From positions 558,001-622,000 of the forward strand of contig NZ_KB907307.1 in NCBI RefSeq assembly GCF_000381925.1: a stretch of DNA of 64,000 nt. Direction: 5' to 3'. The notes beneath the pieces were generated by a model. It was not told the DNA's origin. It made no database searches and was given only the letters and a program-made list of their open reading frames with translations. A program made the translations under genes and the position numbers. Each line of letters begins with the position of its first letter. Within the stretch, counting starts at the first letter, position 1. Positions 1-8,015 of this stretch are shown here, piece by piece. The stretch is from Nocardia sp. BMG111209. GTDB taxonomy: Bacteria; Actinomycetota; Actinomycetes; Mycobacteriales; Mycobacteriaceae.

Positions 1-639
1 GGTGCCGTCGTCACCTCCGCCCTCGGGGCCGTGCGGCCCGAGGGTCTGCTCGGTATCCACTTGAACACCCAATATGCTTTTCCCGCGCAGATACCCGACA
101 CCCTGTCACCCGAAGAGCGCTACGCCGTCGACACCCTCGCCCACTACACCGGTGACCTCGGCGGATCGAACCACCTGCAGGCCACGAAGCCGGAGACCGT
201 CGGATTCGCGCTGGCAGACTCTCCGGCCGGCCAGGCGGCCTGGATCTACGAGAAGTTTCAATCCAAGACGGACAATCGCGGGCTCGCCGAGGACGCGCTC
301 GGCATCGATGACATGCTGGACGCGATTTCCCTCTACTGGTTCACGAACAGTGCCGCGTCATCCGGCCGGATCTACTGGGAGAACAAGTCGGCCGGTCTCG
401 CCGGGCCGAAGCTCACGCTGCCGGTTGCGGTGACCGTATTCCCACGCGATATTCCGCGCCTGCCGCGAAGCTGGATCGAAGACACCTATGCCGACTTGAT
501 TCATTACGGTGAGGCCGACAAGGGCGGCCATTTCGCAGCCTTGGAGCAGCCCGACATCCTGATCAGTGAAATCCGCACCGGCCTCAGGAGCCTTCGTTCC
601 CGAAACGGAACCTCCGCGTGGTCGATCCATGCGGGATGA
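1..639 (+). CDS. Epoxide hydrolase, alpha/beta fold, C-terminal part
   Basis: The reading frame is open from base 1, so the gene starts before the window and only its last 212 codons are seen. The product resembles the C-terminal half of epoxide hydrolases of the alpha/beta-hydrolase family that carry an N-terminal EHN region. These open epoxides to diols through an aspartyl ester. The C-terminal GGHFAALEQP stretch (around 523-552) holds the expected catalytic histidine. The nucleophile aspartate would lie upstream and is not visible. It is followed by 78 bases and a convergent cupin gene. Family assignment is fairly secure; the substrate is unknown. Confidence 0.8.
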   Translation, partial: GAVVTSALGAVRPEGLLGIHLNTQYAFPAQIPDTLSPEERYAVDTLAHYTGDLGGSNHLQATKPETVGFALADSPAGQAAWIYEKFQSKTDNRGLAEDALGIDDMLDAISLYWFTNSAASSGRIYWENKSAGLAGPKLTLPVAVTVFPRDIPRLPRSWIEDTYADLIHYGEADKGGHFAALEQPDILISEIRTGLRSLRSRNGTSAWSIHAG

Positions 640-717
640 GCCGGACAGGATCCGAGCGTAGGTGGTGCGGAGTTCGCCGGTGAGTGTGGGATTTCGGTCG
701 GGAGGTGGTGTGGATCG

Positions 718-1320
718 TCATTCGGTGCGGTCGGGGTGCCGCAGGGGGATGCCGCTGTGGTGGGCTCCGATGACCGTGCCGACCAGCACCGCGGGTCGGT
801 CGAGGTCGTTGCGGCAGCTGTGGGGGACGCCGTTGACGATCAGCCAGTCACCGGGTTGCAGCCGGATCTCGGTGTCTTCCAGGACGAATACGGATTCGCC
901 GGAGATCTGCATGAGGCAGTCGATGGACGCGGTGGCGTGCAGGGCGGAAGAGCCCCGGGTGGTCGCATAGCCGTAGGGGTTCGGGTCGGCGAGGATCGGA
1001 TGGGTGTCGGGGTCGATGGTGGCCTCGAACAGTTTTTCGCGTTCGGCGGGGTCGTCGGTGCCCCACATCGTGTCCGGATCGAAGTGGGGCGGCAGCGTGA
1101 ACACCGTGATGTGGAAGCCGCCCGGCGCGGGCAGCAGCGGTCCGCGGAACGGCGGCGGGGTGCCGTTGTCGGGGAAGCTCACCGGGGCGTCGGCGGACCA
1201 GATCGACCATTTGTCGCCCTGGTCGGGGCTGATCGAAGCGACGCGCCGGTCGGAAACCACGGTGGCGCGACCGTCCGGCCCGTAACCGGTGACGACTCTG
1301 CGGATTCCGGTCGATGTCAT
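718..1320 (-). CDS. Cupin-domain protein
   Basis: A 200-residue protein with a cupin-like C-terminal half. The segment reading EIRLQPGDWLIVNGVPHSCR resembles the second cupin motif, with a histidine where a metal ligand is usually found. The start at 1320 is chosen because a GAGGAG site lies about seven bases upstream; longer in-frame starts would run into the TetR gene. The first codon overlaps the stop of the TetR gene by four bases (ATGA), so the two genes are almost certainly co-transcribed from the promoter near 1940. Cupins of this type, in TetR-cupin pairs, often act on or sense small aromatic or xenobiotic molecules. The reaction cannot be read from the sequence. Confidence 0.8.
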   Translation of the reverse strand: MTSTGIRRVVTGYGPDGRATVVSDRRVASISPDQGDKWSIWSADAPVSFPDNGTPPPFRGPLLPAPGGFHITVFTLPPHFDPDTMWGTDDPAEREKLFEATIDPDTHPILADPNPYGYATTRGSSALHATASIDCLMQISGESVFVLEDTEIRLQPGDWLIVNGVPHSCRNDLDRPAVLVGTVIGAHHSGIPLRHPDRTE

Positions 1321-1931
1321 GGTTGTCTCCTCGTGATACCGGATGGTGGGGTTGCGGTGAGCAGGTCCAGGGCGGTGGTCATCAAGCCGGGCAGGTCTTC
1401 CTCGCCGTCGTGTTCGGCCCACCGGATCAGTGCGGCGGACACGGCTGCCAGGCACGCGCCGGTGGCGACCCACAGCTCGAATTCGACGTCGGGATCGGGG
1501 CTTTCGCCGCGCAGCGCTTCGACGATGCGGCACTGGCTGCGGTACTGGCCGTCCCACATCCGTTCCCGCAGAGCGGGTACCGACAACCCCAGACGCAGCC
1601 GTGCCAGCAGGATGGCTCGGTCGGCCACGTCGTGATCGGCGGTCGTCTCGACCAGCGCGGCGCCGATCCGACGCAGCAGGGGCTCGTCGGCCGGCCGGGC
1701 GCGGATCGCGTCGATGATCACTGGGTCGTACTCGTCGGCCATGACGAGGTCTTCCTTGGTCGGGAAGTGGCGGAACACGGTCATCGACGACACCTCCGCC
1801 GCGGCCGCGATGTCGGCGACGGTGGTGGCGTCGTAGCCGCGTTCGGTGAACAGCCGCATCGCGTGCTCCTGAATGGCTCGCTGAGTCTTCATTCGTCGGA
1901 TCTCACGCAGGCCCGGCTCATCGCGACTCAT
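1317..1931 (-). CDS. TetR/AcrR-family transcriptional regulator
   Basis: A 204-residue regulator. The N-terminal helix-turn-helix is clear (AIQEHAMRLFTERGYDATTV, then SSMTVFRHFPTKEDLV at about residues 50-65). The C-terminal ligand-binding domain is variable, as usual. The ATG at 1929-1931 lies directly against the repeat-rich operator at 1934-1963, with no space for a Shine-Dalgarno sequence, so the message is probably leaderless. An internal start at MKTQ is possible but would trim residues that usually precede the helix-turn-helix. It is translationally coupled to the downstream cupin gene and probably represses both genes until a ligand binds. Confidence 0.9.
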   Translation of the reverse strand: MSRDEPGLREIRRMKTQRAIQEHAMRLFTERGYDATTVADIAAAAEVSSMTVFRHFPTKEDLVMADEYDPVIIDAIRARPADEPLLRRIGAALVETTADHDVADRAILLARLRLGLSVPALRERMWDGQYRSQCRIVEALRGESPDPDVEFELWVATGACLAAVSAALIRWAEHDGEEDLPGLMTTALDLLTATPPSGITRRQP

Positions 1932-1933
1932 AT

Positions 1934-1963
1934 GTTAGAGACTATCAAATGTTAGTGTCTAAC
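1934..1963. promoter_or_regulatory. Probable TetR operator with GTTAG repeats
   Basis: Two copies of a nine-base unit, GTTAGAGAC (1934-1942) and GTTAGTGTC (1951-1959), stand in direct orientation. The second is also the left half of a palindrome GTTAG-TGT-CTAAC (1951-1963). The site abuts the start codon of the divergently facing TetR gene, the normal position for an autorepressor operator. Confidence 0.6.
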
Positions 1964-2075
1964 GCCATACCGTGTCGCGCCCGCGACCCTGATCAGCTTG
2001 CTGGGCAACGGGTTTCGTCGCTGACCGGACGGACCGACACGCGCCCGTCCGATACAGCCGTCTGTGGATGCGGGG

Positions 2076-2340
2076 TCAGCCGCCGGCGCGTCGGCGGCAT
2101 TCCGCCAAGGTCGTCGATGATCCGGCCGCGACGCAGCCCAGCCACACCAGCGGCCGTACCCGAGCGAGTTCGGCGGAGACGGCCGCGGTCAGTGTGACCC
2201 GGGTTCCGGTGGTGAAGGTGCCGCTGCACGTACCGGTGGCGGCCGTGCACCGCACGCCGGCCGGGGTGGACGATATCTGGACCCGGCCGCTGGACGAACC
2301 CAGATTCGGGGCGTCCAGAGGTGGAGCGCGCTCGTTCCGT
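2076..2340 (-). pseudogene. Decayed ORF with an InlB B-repeat-like segment
   Basis: On the minus strand an open frame ends at a TGA at 2076-2078. It encodes a segment of the form GRVQISSTPAGV, then CSGTFTTGTRVTLTA, then WLGC and a last cysteine. That pattern resembles the divergent InlB B-repeat of secreted bacterial proteins. Codon third positions are GC-rich, as in real genes here. Upstream, the frame stays open to about 2500, but there is no convincing start codon, signal peptide or ribosome binding site. It is best read as the tail of a lost secreted protein. The domain call is by pattern only. Confidence 0.3.
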
Positions 2341-2498
2341 GGGACGACGTACCCGTTCCGTCGACGGGCAGGTGGAGGGGATGATGCAGCCCGGAGAGCA
2401 AGCGGGACAACAGGACCGGTCCGGCCGGCGCGAGTCCGAGGCGCTGCAGCGGATCGAAGAACGAGTCCTTCCGTCGGGGAGCCGGGGTCTCGGTCTGC

Positions 2499-3008
2499 TC
2501 AATCGGTGTGCGTAGGTGTCGCCTGTCGCGGGGCATAGCGGTTTCGCATCGCGGTGCCGGCTGCGGGGCCTGCGGTGAAGACGTAGGTGTCACTGTCGTC
2601 GAGCCGGCGGCCGGTTCCGGCGTCGACGACCACCGGTTCGACTTCGTCGCCGGTGGTGGCGTGGACGAGAATCATGCTGCGCTGTTCGGGCGCAAGGCGG
2701 GAGTTGCCCCACGCGGCCAGGGCGAGGATCACCGGACGCAAGGTTCGACCCAGATCGGTGAGCAGGTACTCGTAGCGGACAGGATTGCTCTGGTAGGGGC
2801 GACGTTCCAGCAATCCGTCCGCGACGAGAGTCTTCAGCCGGGCGGTGAGCATGCTGGAGGAGATACCGAGGTTGTCCTGGAACTGGTCGAAGCGGGAGTA
2901 GCCGTCGAAGGCGTCGTGCAGGATCAGCAGCGTCCACCACTCGCCGACATGCTGCACAGTCGTGGACAGCGGACATTCCCGGTCTTCCAGCCTGATCCGG
3001 TTCGCCAT
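2499..3008 (-). CDS. HxlR-family transcriptional regulator
   Basis: A 169-residue winged-helix regulator. The HxlR core is easy to see: CPLSTTVQHVGEWWTLLIL near residue 12, then SRFDQFQDNLGISSSMLTAR and VRYEYLLTDLGRTLRPVILA near residue 80. The cysteine at position 12 is the one that in redox-sensing HxlR/QorR members responds to electrophiles, although that role is only inferred here. The tail after residue 110 is longer than in most members. The start is supported by a GGGAGAGG site just upstream. No target gene is adjacent. Confidence 0.9.
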   Translation of the reverse strand: MANRIRLEDRECPLSTTVQHVGEWWTLLILHDAFDGYSRFDQFQDNLGISSSMLTARLKTLVADGLLERRPYQSNPVRYEYLLTDLGRTLRPVILALAAWGNSRLAPEQRSMILVHATTGDEVEPVVVDAGTGRRLDDSDTYVFTAGPAAGTAMRNRYAPRQATPTHTD

Positions 3009-3140
3009 GGCGACCTCTCCCGAGTTACTGCTAAAGTCGAAGCTACGTCACACTCGCTGTGCCCGAGATGCCTCGGAGCTAGGCCCTGGTCCACAACTGG
3101 CCACGACCGAGTCCGAAGCGGCCCCTTCGGCAGAGATGCG

Positions 3141-3173
3141 AAAACCACTCCTGACCAGGTCAGGAGGGGTTTT
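3141..3173. terminator. Bidirectional rho-independent terminator
   Basis: A nine-base perfect stem, CTCCTGACC (3148-3156) paired with GGTCAGGAG (3158-3166), is flanked by AAAACC on the left and GGGTTTT on the right, so it can terminate in both directions. It separates the HxlR gene from the accessory region and closely resembles the terminator at 12118-12151 at the far end of the island. Confidence 0.75.
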
Positions 3174-3176
3174 GCG

Positions 3177-3608
3177 ATGGTCGAGATACTGGGACGGTAT
3201 GTGAACCAGTGGAACCCGGATCACCTACGCCGAGTGATCGAGCGGGTTGAGGGTGCCGCACCTGGTCGACCAGCGAAAACGTCCCAACTGCCGCAGATTC
3301 GGCGACTTGATCGCCGATTGTCACCTGCCACGATCACCGAACTAGCGGCGGCCTACGAGGCTGGAACCTCTACCCCGGAGCTGTGCAAGCGGTACCAGTT
3401 GTCCAAGGGCGGCGTGCTGAAGTTGTTGCGGGAGGCGGGGGTTCAGATGCGGCGGCAGGGGTTGACGGAGGATGAGGCGAGGCTGGCGGTTCAGCTTCAC
3501 GAGGCCGGCGAGTCGTACGGAGCGATCGCCCGGGAACTAGGCAAGGCGAGGAGCAGTGTGCGGGCGGCGCTTCAAAACCGTGAAATTATAAATATGCCCT
3601 GTAGTTAA
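3177..3608 (+). CDS. Double helix-turn-helix DNA-binding protein of mobile elements
   Basis: A 143-residue protein with two helix-turn-helix segments resembling those of resolvases and homeodomain-like proteins. The first covers about residues 50-90 (TITELAAAYEAGTSTPELCK) and the second about residues 100-135 (AVQLHEAGESYGAIARELGK). Proteins of this kind occur beside or at the end of actinobacterial recombinase genes and mobile elements, but no catalytic recombinase domain is present. The ATG at 3177 immediately follows the terminator stem, so a promoter must sit inside it or the gene is a remnant tail of a larger recombinase. The last codons turn AT-rich, marking entry into the foreign low-GC segment. 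Confidence 0.6.
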   Translation: MVEILGRYVNQWNPDHLRRVIERVEGAAPGRPAKTSQLPQIRRLDRRLSPATITELAAAYEAGTSTPELCKRYQLSKGGVLKLLREAGVQMRRQGLTEDEARLAVQLHEAGESYGAIARELGKARSSVRAALQNREIINMPCS

Positions 3609-3626
3609 TTTGCTGCTGGCCACAGC

Positions 3627-4505
3627 CTATCCGTAGGCGGGGAAATCCGAGCCAAGAACGATCCTCCATTGACGTATCGCCTCTTTATGGTCACCACGTT
3701 CTTCCGCTGCAAGCGCGTCATCTGCACGATTTCGAGCAGACAACAGCGCTGCATTAACAGCGTCCCGCGCACCCCAGGCAAGATATGTAGCGATGTCACC
3801 GCCGTACCCGGCAGGATCCTGAACACTGAGATTTTGTCGATTGTAGTTGAAGAAAACTTGCAGCGCCTTGCGATTATTAGTACCAAGTGAGGTAAATGTG
3901 CGGGCCGCCATCATCTCTAAATGAAACGACATCAACCAACTGCTGTGCGCATTATTCCACTGCTTGACAATGACTACAAACCGTTTAAGATTTCCGCCAA
4001 GTTCGGAATTCCTTCTATTCATATACGACTCGTGCTCGATAGGATCGGTCGTTATCCATCCGCCCGAGCCATCAGGAATCCCGTATCCTCCGGTAGTGTA
4101 CTTAACCACCGCAGCAACATCCACAACAGGGCCACTCGTATAGAATAGTCGAACAGCCTGTCCGCGAGCACCAATTTTCTTAACGGGTGAGGCGTCGTTC
4201 AGCTCGCGGCGAACCCTGTACAGAAAATCGGCAGAATTATATATGTACTTCGTACTCCACAGGTCGGCCTCGACGTGCAGATGAACGAGCAGGTCGATAT
4301 CTTCAAATGGTCGGCTCGCTGTATGACGACCAAGAGATCCTATGATCTTAGTTGACTGATACTGCATCGTCGATGTCGACGGAAAAGCTTTTTCGAGAGC
4401 GTTTACCACATAGGCTTTGCGAGCTGAAACTTCACCTGTGACCGTGGTGTCTTCCTTGATTGCGTCATAAAATTCATTGAACGCCTGCGCAGTCGTAGTA
4501 GCCAC
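3627..4505 (-). CDS. CD-NTase (SMODS nucleotidyltransferase) of a CBASS system
   Basis: A 292-residue cGAS/DncV-like nucleotidyltransferase. The catalytic signature is complete: GS at residues 56-57 followed by LGRHT, the acidic pair in FEDIDLLVHL (D69 and D71) and the third acid in VVDVAAVVKY (D129). The length is normal for the family. Such enzymes make cyclic di- or trinucleotide messengers after phage infection and thereby activate a killing effector. The start is a GTG at 4505, only one base after the TAA of the S-4TM effector gene, so the two form one operon with the effector first. Base composition is clearly poorer in GC than the flanks, a sign of transfer. The nucleotide product cannot be predicted. 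Transcription is probably cut off by the IS3 insertion upstream. Confidence 0.88.
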   Translation of the reverse strand: MATTTAQAFNEFYDAIKEDTTVTGEVSARKAYVVNALEKAFPSTSTMQYQSTKIIGSLGRHTASRPFEDIDLLVHLHVEADLWSTKYIYNSADFLYRVRRELNDASPVKKIGARGQAVRLFYTSGPVVDVAAVVKYTTGGYGIPDGSGGWITTDPIEHESYMNRRNSELGGNLKRFVVIVKQWNNAHSSWLMSFHLEMMAARTFTSLGTNNRKALQVFFNYNRQNLSVQDPAGYGGDIATYLAWGARDAVNAALLSARNRADDALAAEERGDHKEAIRQWRIVLGSDFPAYG

Positions 4506-5059
4506 GTTAGTTGCCCTGCCCTACTTGCCGCGAGAGCAGCTGTGCTGCTGTCGTCATGGCTGCCTCGTTTCGCTTTCGTCTGAACTTGTAGATCAGGTTA
4601 GGAACCTGCGGAGAATATCGACGCATATCGAACAGTCGTTCCTGCCAGACCAATAGGTCCTGACTCTCAAGTCCACTCGCGTTGTCAGCAAGTTTATCTT
4701 CGATGGCGACGGACATTTCTCGCCGTTCCCGACTCGCCCTACGAATGCTTACCCAGTATTCCCAGACATCCAGGGCTGCCGGAAGCAGTGGGAAGGCCAT
4801 GCCCAGTAGGAATCGCTCCAAAGACAGGTTGAATACGAAGCTCGCGATGATTAGGGCAACAGTCCACAGAACCAGTGCAAAGATCCATACACGGGCCGTC
4901 GTTCTGAGCAACTGATCCCAATATGAAGCATTAGCGCGCTGGCAGATGGCCACCGTCACAATCCCGCGCTGCTCCCGCTCAATAGGGTACCAGTTCGTCT
5001 GGACCGTTCCCGGTTTGGTGGACACGAGGGTCGAAGCTGCCCGGTAGGACGGGAGTTCG

Positions 5060-5359
5060 GTGTTGGGATCGACGCGGCGTAGGTTTACTGATGAGTACAG
5101 GGCTCAGGCGGTAGGATTCGTCCGGGATGAAGGTCGGCCGGTGGCTGAGGTGGCGCGGAATATCGGTGTCCACGAGATGACGTTGAGGAATTGGTTGAAG
5201 AAGGCGAAGGAATCCGGTGGCGGTGATTCCGCTGATCGGGATTTGACCGACTCGGAGCGGGCCGAGTTGGAGCGTTTGCGTGCGGAGAACGCGGAGCTGA
5301 AGATGCAGGTCGCGTTCGCAAAAAAAGTTGCGACCTGGTTCGCGAAAGACCAGCGGTAA
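5060..5359 (+). CDS. IS3-family transposase OrfA
   Basis: A 99-residue protein with the N-terminal helix-turn-helix of IS3 OrfA (RRFTDEYRAQAVGFVRDEGR, then HEMTLRNWLKKA) and a C-terminal leucine-zipper region (AELERLRAENAELKMQVAFA). The start is a GTG at 5060 behind GGGAG. Near the end lies a run of seven A residues around 5319-5326. A minus-one slip there would fuse OrfA to the orfB frame, which is open through this region (its codons read PAVKFAAIAGWVES before the first ATG). This is the standard IS3 way of making the full OrfAB transposase. Confidence 0.9.
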   Translation: MLGSTRRRFTDEYRAQAVGFVRDEGRPVAEVARNIGVHEMTLRNWLKKAKESGGGDSADRDLTDSERAELERLRAENAELKMQVAFAKKVATWFAKDQR

Positions 5360-5412
5360 AGTTCGCTGCGATCGCGGGCTGGGTCGAGTCCGGGGATTTC
5401 GGTGTCGAATTC

Positions 5413-6243
5413 ATGTGCCGGGAACTGGGTGTTTCCCGGTCGGGGTATTACGCGTGGCGTGGCCGGGCCGTGTCCGGCCGGGACCGGGAGGATGTCACGC
5501 TGACCGGGCTGATCGCGGCGATGTTCGAGAAGCTGCGCGGTAATCCGGGTGTGCGCCGGATCCATGCCGGCCTGGCGGTGGCGGGGTGGCGGGTGTCACG
5601 TAAGCGGGTGTGGCGGTTGATGCGGGCCGCGGGCCTGCAAGGACGACATCCGAAGTCGTTCCGGCGGACCACGATTGCGGGTACGCGACCGGTCGGCGCG
5701 CCGGATCTGATCGGCCGGGACTTCGCTACCGGGGGCGGTGCGGGCCGGCGCTGGTGTGGCGACATCACGTATGTGAAGACCTGGTCCGGGTGGGCGTACA
5801 TGGCCACGGTGATCGATGTACACGACCGGTCGGTGATCGGGTGGGCCGTGGCGGATCATATGCGTACAAGCCTGGTTTTGGAGGCCCTGGATATGGCGCT
5901 CGGGCGTCGCCGGCCGGAGCCGGGTATCATTTTTCACAGCGACCGGGGAGCGCAATATACCTCACGAGAGTTCGACCGGTATTGCCGCCGGAACGGTATC
6001 CGCCGTTCCCTCGGTCGGACTGGATCTTGTTTCGATAATGCCGTATCGGAATCACTGTTCGCGACCTACAAGAAAGAGCTGATCCATACCCGTCCGTGGC
6101 CGACGGTCGAGGTTCTCCGGAAGGCGACGTTCGGCTGGATCGAGAACTACTACAACGTTCAGCGCAGGCATTCAGCTCTCAACTATTTGACACCAATGGA
6201 ATATGCGTTAGGATTCAGGGAAATCAGTCAGATCGCGGCTTGA
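5413..6243 (+). CDS. IS3-family transposase OrfB (DDE integrase core)
   Basis: A 276-residue catalytic part. The integrase core is complete: GDITYVKTWSGWAYMA carries the first acid, HSDRGAQYTSREF the second, and FDNAVSESLFATYKKE the glutamate. An HTH_21-like region (RGNPGVRRIHAGLAVAGWRV) precedes it. The frame is open well upstream of the ATG at 5413, consistent with production as an OrfAB fusion by minus-one frameshifting rather than from this start. No damage is visible. Confidence 0.92.
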   Translation: MCRELGVSRSGYYAWRGRAVSGRDREDVTLTGLIAAMFEKLRGNPGVRRIHAGLAVAGWRVSRKRVWRLMRAAGLQGRHPKSFRRTTIAGTRPVGAPDLIGRDFATGGGAGRRWCGDITYVKTWSGWAYMATVIDVHDRSVIGWAVADHMRTSLVLEALDMALGRRRPEPGIIFHSDRGAQYTSREFDRYCRRNGIRRSLGRTGSCFDNAVSESLFATYKKELIHTRPWPTVEVLRKATFGWIENYYNVQRRHSALNYLTPMEYALGFREISQIAA

Positions 6244-6731
6244 TCCGGTGTCCATTCAACCGGGAACACTCCAGTCAGATTTTGCTTTTGTGCCTTCGAT
6301 TCGATCGCGTCGTCTGGACCGGCCAGAAGTGAGATTGTCTCCAGCGATGGAAGCTTGGTACGTCGGCCACTGGCAGGCATACCGTAAATGGTGAAATCGA
6401 ACTGCTCTTGCACGGACGCAGCCTGCTCGGTTCGATTACGTTCCAGTTGCAGCAAGATTGTGCGGCCAAGGAAAACCCACAAACCAGCAGCGGCGCCCGC
6501 AATGACGGCCAGTTTTGGCCAGATAACCGCGACGGGTGGTGCTACTAAAGCTATAACGAGCATGCCGAGCCAGCGAAGACTGAGCCATCGCTTAGAAAGC
6601 GAGTACAGCCTTCTCTGCGCCAGCAGTAGTCGTAGAGCGGCGACCTCGTTTTGAGTGGCCGCGATGCGCTGGCTATCTGGAACTGTATACTCGTGTACCT
6701 CACCTACGGCCATGCGGGCTAGTCCGTTCAC

Positions 6732-7104
6732 CTTTCCAATGGAACAATAACTGCTATTTCCTGCGCATAAAGATATTAACTGCCAACTAGATGACCCCAG
6801 GCAGTTCCTTCACTTCGATGGACCTTATGCCGTTCGCTCGCACATCGAGTGATGATCGCTGCCAATCGGGGTCCGGTCCGCCGGGTAAGCCTAGCGCCAA
6901 AAGCGCGGAGCGGCAAAAATCGCCCGGCCAGGCACAGTGCACTGGCAACTTTGGAGCGTGGTGCGAGCTGCGGCGTACGTGACATACCTTACCGACTGTC
7001 CAGTTCTCGCACCTTAGCGGCGAAGGCCGCATATCGGATCATCCATTCCGTATCAAACAGCGGGCTGTCCCGATATTCTTCTACGATATGGACGCTTCGC
7101 CTGA
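6732..7104. other. AT-rich promoter region and sequence without a recognised gene
   Basis: The 60 bases nearest 6732 are strikingly AT-rich for this genome and probably hold the promoter of the CBASS operon, which reads leftward. The remainder (about 6790-7100) has short open frames on both strands, none with recognisable similarity or a good ribosome binding site. It may be remnant sequence of the accessory island. Confidence 0.4.
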
Positions 7105-7515
7105 TTAGTCGATTTCGACCTTTACTCCGGTTTTTACCGGATGTTCAAGGTCGACCACAAGTACTTCCTGTTTCCCGCCGGTGAGGCCTATCGACTTCGC
7201 TGGCATCTGCTTGTATGAATAACGACCTCCGAGGCCTTCCAACTCAATATGAGCTTGCTGGAAAAACTTCTTGGCATTGATGAAACCCCCGCTCTGTTGA
7301 GTGAAAGCGATCGGATAAGCGGTGTCGTCATCAGCATCGGTGAAATCAATTGCCATGGATGTCCGGCTGTCATCGAGGTACAGAAACGCTCGCGATGACG
7401 ACTCAATGCGGTTGATCGAGATGAAGACCTTGGTCAGGCCGATGCGGCCTTGCGGGCTGATCGAGAGCGCGCTGTCGATAGTTGATGGCGTGTAGGGCAA
7501 TTTCGTGTATTTCAT
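7105..7515 (-). CDS. Uncharacterised 136-residue island protein next to CBASS
   Basis: A low-GC gene on the same strand as the CBASS operon, about 370 bases upstream of it. The start at 7515 is chosen because GGGA lies six bases before the ATG. The longer in-frame extension to 7674 has no codon bias and no site. The protein starts MKYTKLPYTPSTI, has a predicted mixed alpha/beta pattern with the motifs RAFLYLDDSRTSMAIDF and SGGFINAKKFFQQAHIELEG, and ends in acidic and lysine residues. No membrane segment or signal peptide is present. I do not recognise the family. The KKFF and beta-rich ending would fit a small cytoplasmic binding protein, but that is a guess. Confidence 0.6.
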   Translation of the reverse strand: MKYTKLPYTPSTIDSALSISPQGRIGLTKVFISINRIESSSRAFLYLDDSRTSMAIDFTDADDDTAYPIAFTQQSGGFINAKKFFQQAHIELEGLGGRYSYKQMPAKSIGLTGGKQEVLVVDLEHPVKTGVKVEID

Positions 7516-7718
7516 ATATTCCCAGATTAATGTATTCCAGCTATCGCGGCAAGCGTGTGGGCAACCTGGCGGTGGTATTGGTGGCGAGCGGCGGTCGAAG
7601 ATTACCAGGAGGCTGGGAGCGTTGATACGTAATAGCGCATTTTTCGGTTCCGAATATTGTAAACAAGCACCCACCGGCGCATAATAGAAGTACCATTAGA
7701 AGAGGTACAAAACTATAT

Positions 7719-7958
7719 ATGAAATACTTCCACGCACCCGAGACCGGCACACTCTATCGCCTGGATGGTCCGGCCCTGATCGGGATCGACCCAGACGAGC
7801 ACGGCGTCTACACCATCGACGAGGACTTCGAGTTCGAGGTGGACGAGGATCTGGTGGGAAGTGAGAAAATTCGGGACGACGCTCCCCGCACTTTGGGTGA
7901 TCTCTACGCAGAAGTTCGGGCAGCACTATCGTCGCCGACCGCTGTCGAGCGGAACTAA
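7719..7958 (+). CDS. Small acidic hypothetical protein
   Basis: A 79-residue, strongly acidic protein (DEHGVYTIDEDFEFEVDEDL in its middle). The ATG at 7719 is preceded by an AGAGG site and an AT-rich stretch that could serve as promoter. It is divergent from the gene at 7105-7515, so the two may share a regulatory region at 7516-7718. No family is recognised. Small acidic proteins in mobile islands are sometimes DNA mimics or antitoxin-like, but nothing specific supports that here. Confidence 0.5.
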   Translation: MKYFHAPETGTLYRLDGPALIGIDPDEHGVYTIDEDFEFEVDEDLVGSEKIRDDAPRTLGDLYAEVRAALSSPTAVERN

Positions 7959-8015
7959 CCGCCCGAGGTTGAAGACCAGTTCCCCAACCTCTACCCCTGC
8001 GCTTTTCGGCTCAGC

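Larger units (their letters stand above)
5000..6273 (+). mobile_element. Complete IS3-family element inserted in the CBASS effector
   Basis: A 1274-base element. The left end reads TGGACCGTTCCCGGTTT. The right end, reversed, reads TGGAGTGTTCCCGGTTG. These form imperfect inverted repeats starting with TG, and the GTGGACAC/ATGGACAC that follows continues the match. The host sequence GTC is present at 4997-4999 and again at 6274-6276, the 3-base target duplication typical of IS3. It carries orfA and orfB in the usual overlapping arrangement and looks intact, so the element may still be mobile. Confidence 0.9.
4507..6731 (-). pseudogene. S-4TM pore-forming CBASS effector, split by IS3
   Basis: Two minus-strand pieces (6731-6274 and 4996-4507) are the halves of one protein. 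The N-terminal half has LLLAQRRLYSLSKRW, two membrane segments near residues 50-95 and an EQFDFTIYGMP stretch. The C-terminal half begins NWYPIEREQ, has VAICQRANASYWDQLLR, then two membrane segments. This layout matches S-4TM, the four-helix membrane effector found with SMODS nucleotidyltransferases. The IS3 element at 5000-6273 lies between them, with GTC duplicated on each side. Taking out the IS and one GTC joins the frames exactly as QNLT-NWYP, giving 948 bases and 315 residues with no stop. The gene is therefore disrupted but otherwise undamaged. A start at 6713 (ATG) is also possible. It is the first gene of the CBASS operon. Confidence 0.87.

Noticed and set aside
6787..7032. A minus-strand frame ending RSIEVKELPGVI
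   Set aside because: It has no start context or homology and its neighbours in other frames score equally well by eye, so it is not reported as a gene.
7516..7674. An N-terminal extension of the island protein at 7105-7515
   Set aside because: It lacks a ribosome binding site and codon bias, while ATG 7515 has GGGA at good spacing.
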